Assembly: GCF_000372725.1 (NCBI RefSeq)
Contig: NW_005196755.1
Span: forward strand, 267,663 to 331,662
Reading direction: 5' to 3'
From: Emiliania huxleyi CCMP1516
Lineage: Eukaryota; Haptophyta; Isochrysidales; Noelaerhabdaceae
DNA length: 64,000 nt
Both the position numbers and the translations under genes were made by a program. The notes below the pieces were generated by a model. That model had not been told where the DNA came from, made no database searches, and saw nothing but the letters and a program-made list of their open reading frames with translations. This document shows positions 60,240 to 64,000 of the stretch, in pieces (the stretch's first letter is position 1; every line of letters starts with the position of its first letter).

Positions 60240-61091
60240 TCAGAACCCCGCATTCATGAGCCGCGTCTTGTCGTTGTCCAGCAGCCGCGCCTTGGCGGCC
60301 TCGAACTCGCTCGCAGACAGCGCGCCCGACTGGTAGAGCGACGTGAGCGAGTTAAGTTGGTCCACAATGGAGGGACTAGCGCTCGACGCGGCCACCGCGA
60401 CGGGGCTCGCGTGCACGACTGGCACGCTCGCGTTTACGGCGGTCGCCTGGACCGAAGGGATGGTTTGCCCAAATGGCGCGGCGCCGCCGGTCGGGACGCC
60501 AAATGGCATCGCAGAAGCTCCATAGGCCTGTGAGGTGGCCCCGCCGGCGGTGAGACGCACGACGAGGCCAAAGTCGTAGTTGACGTGCTGGCGGCCGCGG
60601 CCAACGGTGACGCCAGTGGCAAGCAGTCCTGGAAGACCGCCTTCTTCAGTGGCCACTTTCTCAGCCCGGAACGTGACGCCGCGCATCTCCTGCGCCCGAC
60701 AGACTGCGTCCACGCGCTGGACCTCCCTCTCGATCCGCGCCGCCGTCTGCTTCATGATGCACACGGGAGCGGCAATGAAGAGGATCATGATGGGTAGCAG
60801 GAGCACTATTGGTGAAGGGATGGCGTCGTTGAGCCACATTCCGCCAGCCACATCGCCCATGATGGCAAACAGCGCGAAAAAGAAGAGCGATGTGCCGATC
60901 GCGATGCACTGCATCCGCCGCGCGAAAGCGACGGGATCGAATTCCGACATGGCCGCGTTGATGTTCTGCAGCGCGTTCGCAAAGTCGCGCTCAGAGAGGC
61001 CTGCTTGAGCGAGGAGCGGAGGAAAGGTGCTGTCAAACTGATTGTTGACACCGCGGCAGAGCGTGATCTGGTTGGGGTCCGTGTTCAACAT
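60240..61091 (-). CDS. Two-TM membrane protein with C-terminal SHOCT domain
   Basis: 283 residues from ATG at 61091 (MLNTDPNQITLCRGVNNQFD); the frame is open upstream but less convincing. SERDFANALQNINAAM and FARRMQCIAIGTSLFFFALF are followed by hydrophobic segments (FFFALFAIMGDVAGGMW; IVLLLPIMILFIAAPVCI), giving two likely membrane helices. A charged segment (TAARIEREVQRVDAVCRAQE) and a globular region with NYDFGLVVRLTAGG follow. The C-terminus SIVDQLNSLTSLYQSGALSA plus SEFEAAKARLLDN matches the SHOCT domain (helix, GxxxxxEFxxxKxxLL). SHOCT domains mediate oligomerisation; the role here is unknown. Confidence 0.75.
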   Translation of the reverse strand: MLNTDPNQITLCRGVNNQFDSTFPPLLAQAGLSERDFANALQNINAAMSEFDPVAFARRMQCIAIGTSLFFFALFAIMGDVAGGMWLNDAIPSPIVLLLPIMILFIAAPVCIMKQTAARIEREVQRVDAVCRAQEMRGVTFRAEKVATEEGGLPGLLATGVTVGRGRQHVNYDFGLVVRLTAGGATSQAYGASAMPFGVPTGGAAPFGQTIPSVQATAVNASVPVVHASPVAVAASSASPSIVDQLNSLTSLYQSGALSASEFEAAKARLLDNDKTRLMNAGF

Positions 61092-61411
61092 TTTGAGACG
61101 GGCGAGCCACAGCTGGCAAGATGCCGATCGCGATCGAGACCTTGCTCGAGCCGCGGCGGGGCCCTGAAAGTGGAGCGTGTCAGGATCGGCTGCTCGGCTG
61201 TGAACTGACCTCGCTGTGAATGTCACCGCCGTCACAGTTCACAGACACTATTGTCCATGAATGGTAAGACTGATAGTACAGTAGAATCGGGTCGAGCGAC
61301 CGGCCCAGTCGACCCTCCCCTCCCCTCAGCAGAGCGGGCGAGCTGCCTAACGTTTTCTTTTTTTTGTTCACTCCTGGGGGTCGCCGCGCCGTCGCTGCGT
61401 CGCTGCTGGAT

Positions 61412-62305
61412 ATGCCAACTTTCGTGCTGTGGGTGAAGGCGGAGCTAGAGGGCGTGAAGTCGCTGAGCTTCCCATTCCCGTCGACGACATGGACTTTCGA
61501 CGTGCAGCAGGCCGCCGGTAGCGAGACGCGCGAGGGCGTCGTCATGGATCCCGAGGAGGCGCGCCGCACCGCCACCGCCGGCGTTTTGCTGCCACCTCTG
61601 CACAGTGTCGTCCCACACGCGAGAGGACACTTGCAGCGGATGTGCCTCCGCCGCGGCGCCGCAGGAAGTCGAGCTCACCGACACAAAGGACGGCGTCGCC
61701 AACTTTGCGCTCAAGTTTCCGGGCGACAAGCGGCAGAGCTACGTCAAGTTTCTTGCGCCGGGCGAGAAGCACAAGGAGCTAGAGAAGCACAAGGTCAACT
61801 CTTTGTAGATGGGAATGGGAGAACGGCACAGGCCGCCATGCACACACACACATAGAGGAGAGAGGTGAAGACACAGTCTGGCCGGTGTCGCGACACCAGG
61901 CGGGTGGGCCACGCCGCTAGGTCAAGCTGCGAGCTCAGACCGCCGACGACGGCGACCTCGTGCCGGTGCTGGCGATGGAGTGCCGCGGGCTCGAGCCGAT
62001 CAAATGGCACCCGACGGGCGCGCATGCCTAGAGGCTGATTACACGGATCCGTTTTGGGAGGGAGGCTGGGCTGTACTCCGCCGTAGTCGCTGCATTCGGA
62101 GCCCCTGCGCCTCACGGATACCGCGGCCACACCGTGGCATTGGCGTGCTCGCACCGTAGGCCCGTATGAGGCCGAGAGCGAGAGCGGCGTGGTGTTTGAC
62201 GGTGTGAGGCTCGACGAGGGCGACGACTGGTGCGACTACGACGAGAAGGCGGAGGCTAGCATGACGGTGGGGAGGGAGGTGCGGTACGAGTTTCGACGGC
62301 TGTGA
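61412..62305 (+). CDS. CZIB: CZIB/DUF866 (UPF0587) family protein lacking the CXXC motifs
   Basis: Four exons: 61412-61558, 61665-61793, 61921-62017, 62160-62305. Introns are GC-AG, GT-AG and GC-AG. The protein reads FVLWVKAELEGVKSLSFPFP, EVELTDTKDGVANFALKFPG, VLAMECRGLEPIKWHPTG, PYEAESESGVVFDGVRLDEG and DDWCDYDEKAEASMTVGREV. The blocks ECRGLEP and DWxDYDEKA are diagnostic of the family whose human member is CZIB (C1orf123). At the two positions where the family has zinc-binding CXXC pairs this protein has QQAAGSE and a Cys-free PGDKRQSYVKF, so zinc binding is probably lost. The ends match the family length. Confidence 0.82.
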
Positions 62306-62454
62306 GGACTGGGCGGCAGCTGCTGCTCGCCGCGCGGGGAGGTTACCGTACTGCTGCAGGCGGGCGGGCCAGCGCGTTGCGAGGCGTCCCGATCCCGAGC
62401 GCGCCGCTTCCATCGCTCCAGACAGTACGTCCCAGTGAGGATTGCGGTGTAAGG

Positions 62455-62575
62455 TAAGGTCAGGTAAGAAAGGTAAACTTCTCTACACACACGAGGTGGT
62501 GGGCCAGAAGGTGGGGCAAGGGGGGACGATCGCACCCTCGAGCGTCTCCACGTCTAGACGACAGGTGCGTATAAA
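62455..62575 (-). mobile_element. Isolated retroposon 3' tail, reverse orientation
   Basis: Reverse complement of the module at 6740-6840: GTAAGGTAAGG, then TAAACTTCTCTACACACACG, AGGTGGTGGG, GGGGCAAGGGG and CGTCTCCACGTCTAGACGAC. Without the CA tract or ORF it is a strongly truncated copy, in head-to-head orientation to the element that follows. Confidence 0.75.
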
Positions 62576-62620
62576 CAGAGCAACCGCCAAGAACACGGCG
62601 GGCACGTGCCACGTCGCCCC

Positions 62621-63514
62621 ATGGCGCGCGTAGCTATGACAGGGACCGCGGCCGCGGATCCGGCGGCGGACGGGGCTGGCGCGCAAGCGCCGGCCACCGT
62701 CGGGCCGCCGGGGATGCGCCGCGGACGGCCCTGGAATAGCAGCGATCGCGCGCACATGCAAGACTGCCTCATTGCCGCAAGGCTTGCAGGTGTGTCGCAG
62801 CTCAGGTATGAGGTCCCTGGCTACGGGACGGCGACCTTCGACCTGAAGCACGAGAAGGCCGCGGGCGACCGCGAGCCGGTGCAGGCGGCGGAGCGCTCGT
62901 TCGTCGAGCGCACCGCGCCGCGGAAGGAGGAGCTGACGGAGGAGCAGAAGGATGCTCGGGCCGCGGCTCGCAGGGCCAAAAAGGCCCGGCAGAAGGCGAA
63001 CAAGGCGGAGAAGGCTGCGGCGGCGGCTGCGAGCGAGGCTGAGCGTGCGGACTACCCGCACGCGCAGCTGCGCGAGAACGTCGAGTTCGTCATGGACGGC
63101 CTGGAGGCTGCGACGCAGGCGGCGCGCAACCCAGCGGGGTCCAATATTCAGGTCGCCTACTCGCTGCCTCCCGAGGGGGGCAGCGGGTTCGGCGACCTGG
63201 TGTACGCCACGGTCCCTCTGGGCTCCGTGGCGACCAAGGTCGCCCGGGACTGGCTCGCCAACGAGCTCTACGAGCCGTCCCGGGGCGGCAAAATTGATGC
63301 GGCCTGCAGGGACCGAAAGGTCGCCGACCTGATCACGGCTGCCGGCGCCTCGGCGCCGGCCGACGCCGTGTTCGGCGGCAGGTTCGCGACGGGCGAGACG
63401 CCCCGCTCGACGACCTCCGCCTCCGAGGCGAACGAGGGCGACGGCGCCGGCGGCGATGGCGGGACCGGCTTCGACCTGTTCGGGCCGGACCCCACCCCCA
63501 TGGAGGACCTTTGA
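62621..63514 (+). CDS. ORF of a second retroposon sharing the CCTTA tail (probable)
   Basis: 297 residues from ATG 62621. It has RRGRPWNSSDRAHMQDCLIA, GVSQLRYEVPGYGTATFDLK, a Lys/Ala coiled coil (ELTEEQKDARAAARRAKKAR), ADYPHAQLRENVEFVMDGLE and FGDLVYATVPLGSVATKVAR. The C-terminus is acidic and Gly-rich, ending PDPTPMEDL. No domain recognised. About 310 bp after its stop begins the same 3' module and CCTTACCTTACC end that follow the SET ORF, so it is probably the ORF of another retroposon using that tail. A host gene followed by a chance insertion is the alternative. Confidence 0.5.
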   Translation: MARVAMTGTAAADPAADGAGAQAPATVGPPGMRRGRPWNSSDRAHMQDCLIAARLAGVSQLRYEVPGYGTATFDLKHEKAAGDREPVQAAERSFVERTAPRKEELTEEQKDARAAARRAKKARQKANKAEKAAAAAASEAERADYPHAQLRENVEFVMDGLEAATQAARNPAGSNIQVAYSLPPEGGSGFGDLVYATVPLGSVATKVARDWLANELYEPSRGGKIDAACRDRKVADLITAAGASAPADAVFGGRFATGETPRSTTSASEANEGDGAGGDGGTGFDLFGPDPTPMEDL

Positions 63515-63824
63515 GGCCCTCCCCAGTCTCACCCCACCTTACCTCTGCCCCCCCCTCCCCCCATCCCTCTGCCTCCCATAGGGCAGGATAGCACTAGCAT
63601 ATGCGCCTAGTGCGCACACTGGGCCCACATAGATGTGACCCGCCCGCTCGAGTGCGGCGTCCGGATGCTAGTGCTTGAGAAGACACCACAAACGCGGCAC
63701 GGCCCGTTTTGGATGTCTGCGGAGATTCTGTCTTAGCACACACAGTGAGTCATTCGGAGTCATTCGATGGCCAGAGTGCGATTGTGTGTGTGCGGGAGTT
63801 GGTTTGTCGGGAGGGAGGGGCAGG

Positions 63825-63971
63825 CTGCTCACCCACGTGCACCGGGCCAGTGCTTGCACTTTGAATGCCGTGGGGCTCCTGCCCGTGTCCGGGCGTGGAG
63901 ATGCGAGGGTCGCCCCCCCTTGCCCCACCACTTTGTGTGTGTGGAGAAATCTACCTTACCTTACCTTACCA
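63825..63971 (+). mobile_element. Retroposon 3' tail module
   Basis: CTCACCCACGTGCACCGGGC, CTTTGAATGCCGTGGGGCTC and GTGTGTGTGGAGAAATCTAC followed by CCTTACCTTACCTTACC match 6705-6840 with about 10% differences and no long CA tract. Confidence 0.8.
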
Positions 63972-64000
63972 GCAACCGCCTGTGAGCTGTGTATGCCTGT

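Overview
The window looks like nuclear DNA of a GC-rich, intron-rich unicellular alga. A haptophyte (Emiliania/Gephyrocapsa, Chrysochromulina or Prymnesium type) is my best guess; a dinoflagellate-like genome is the main alternative. Reasons: eukaryote-only proteins (NOP14, SNF2 helicase with bromodomain, TauD-type oxygenase, EF-hand, RING and FkbM proteins), many spliceosomal-type introns, very GC-rich coding sequence, long CA/GT microsatellites, LINE-like debris, and a possible plastid leader with an NAF motif on a fibrillin-like protein. One 100-base assembly gap lies at 53376-53475. I saw no rRNA, tRNA, LTR element or CRISPR array.

Layout. 0.3-2.3 kb: Kelch gene (-). 2.5-4.0 kb: HNH-like hypothetical (+). 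4.1-6.84 kb: retroposon-like element with a SET-domain ORF, a CA tract and a conserved 3' tail. 7.6-14.1 kb: SNF2 remodeller with PDZ and bromodomain (+). 15.2-16.6 kb: LINE-like C-terminal fragments, partly as a diverged inverted pair. 17.4-19.2 kb: SHQW-domain/ankyrin gene (-). 20.3-22.1 kb: fibrillin-like gene (+). 22.6-23.7 kb: ankyrin gene (+), frameshifted, with an intact paralogue at 44.05-45.1 kb. 23.9-27.2 kb: protein kinase (-). 27.67-28.42 kb: MITE. 28.7-30.2 kb: TauD-family oxygenase (-). 32.3-34.0 kb: single-pass membrane protein (-). 34.06-34.69 kb: LINE-like C-terminus (-). 35.9-38.3 kb: methyltransferase (-). 38.6-39.5 kb: FkbM methyltransferase (+). 40.1-41.4 kb: small coiled-coil gene (+). 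41.9-42.9 kb: EF-hand protein (+). 45.98-47.8 kb: zinc-finger/VSR-like nuclease (+). 48.5-49.2 kb: RING protein (-). 49.29-49.69 kb: second MITE. 50.5-54.8 kb: NOP14 (+). 55.15-55.87 kb: 5'-truncated second copy of the SET retroposon. 56.07-56.75 kb: secreted protein (+). 60.2-61.1 kb: SHOCT membrane protein (-). 61.4-62.3 kb: CZIB/DUF866 protein (+). 62.6-63.97 kb: another ORF ending in the same retroposon tail.

The most striking result is how the introns are built. In gene after gene (SNF2, kinase, fibrillin-like, methyltransferase, NOP14, CZIB) the start of the downstream exon is repeated at the 5' end of the intron, as a direct repeat of about 4 to 40 bp. The donor dinucleotide is therefore usually a copy of the first two bases of the next exon (GC more often than GT, perhaps sometimes GA), and every acceptor I could place reads AG|G. 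The filler between the copies varies: a short palindromic TGTGAA/TTCACA motif, CGAGATT-type decamers, AT-rich stretches, or degenerate telomeric repeats. This fits intron birth by insertion or break repair that duplicates the target, as in introner-type gain, but with unusually variable repeat lengths and fillers.
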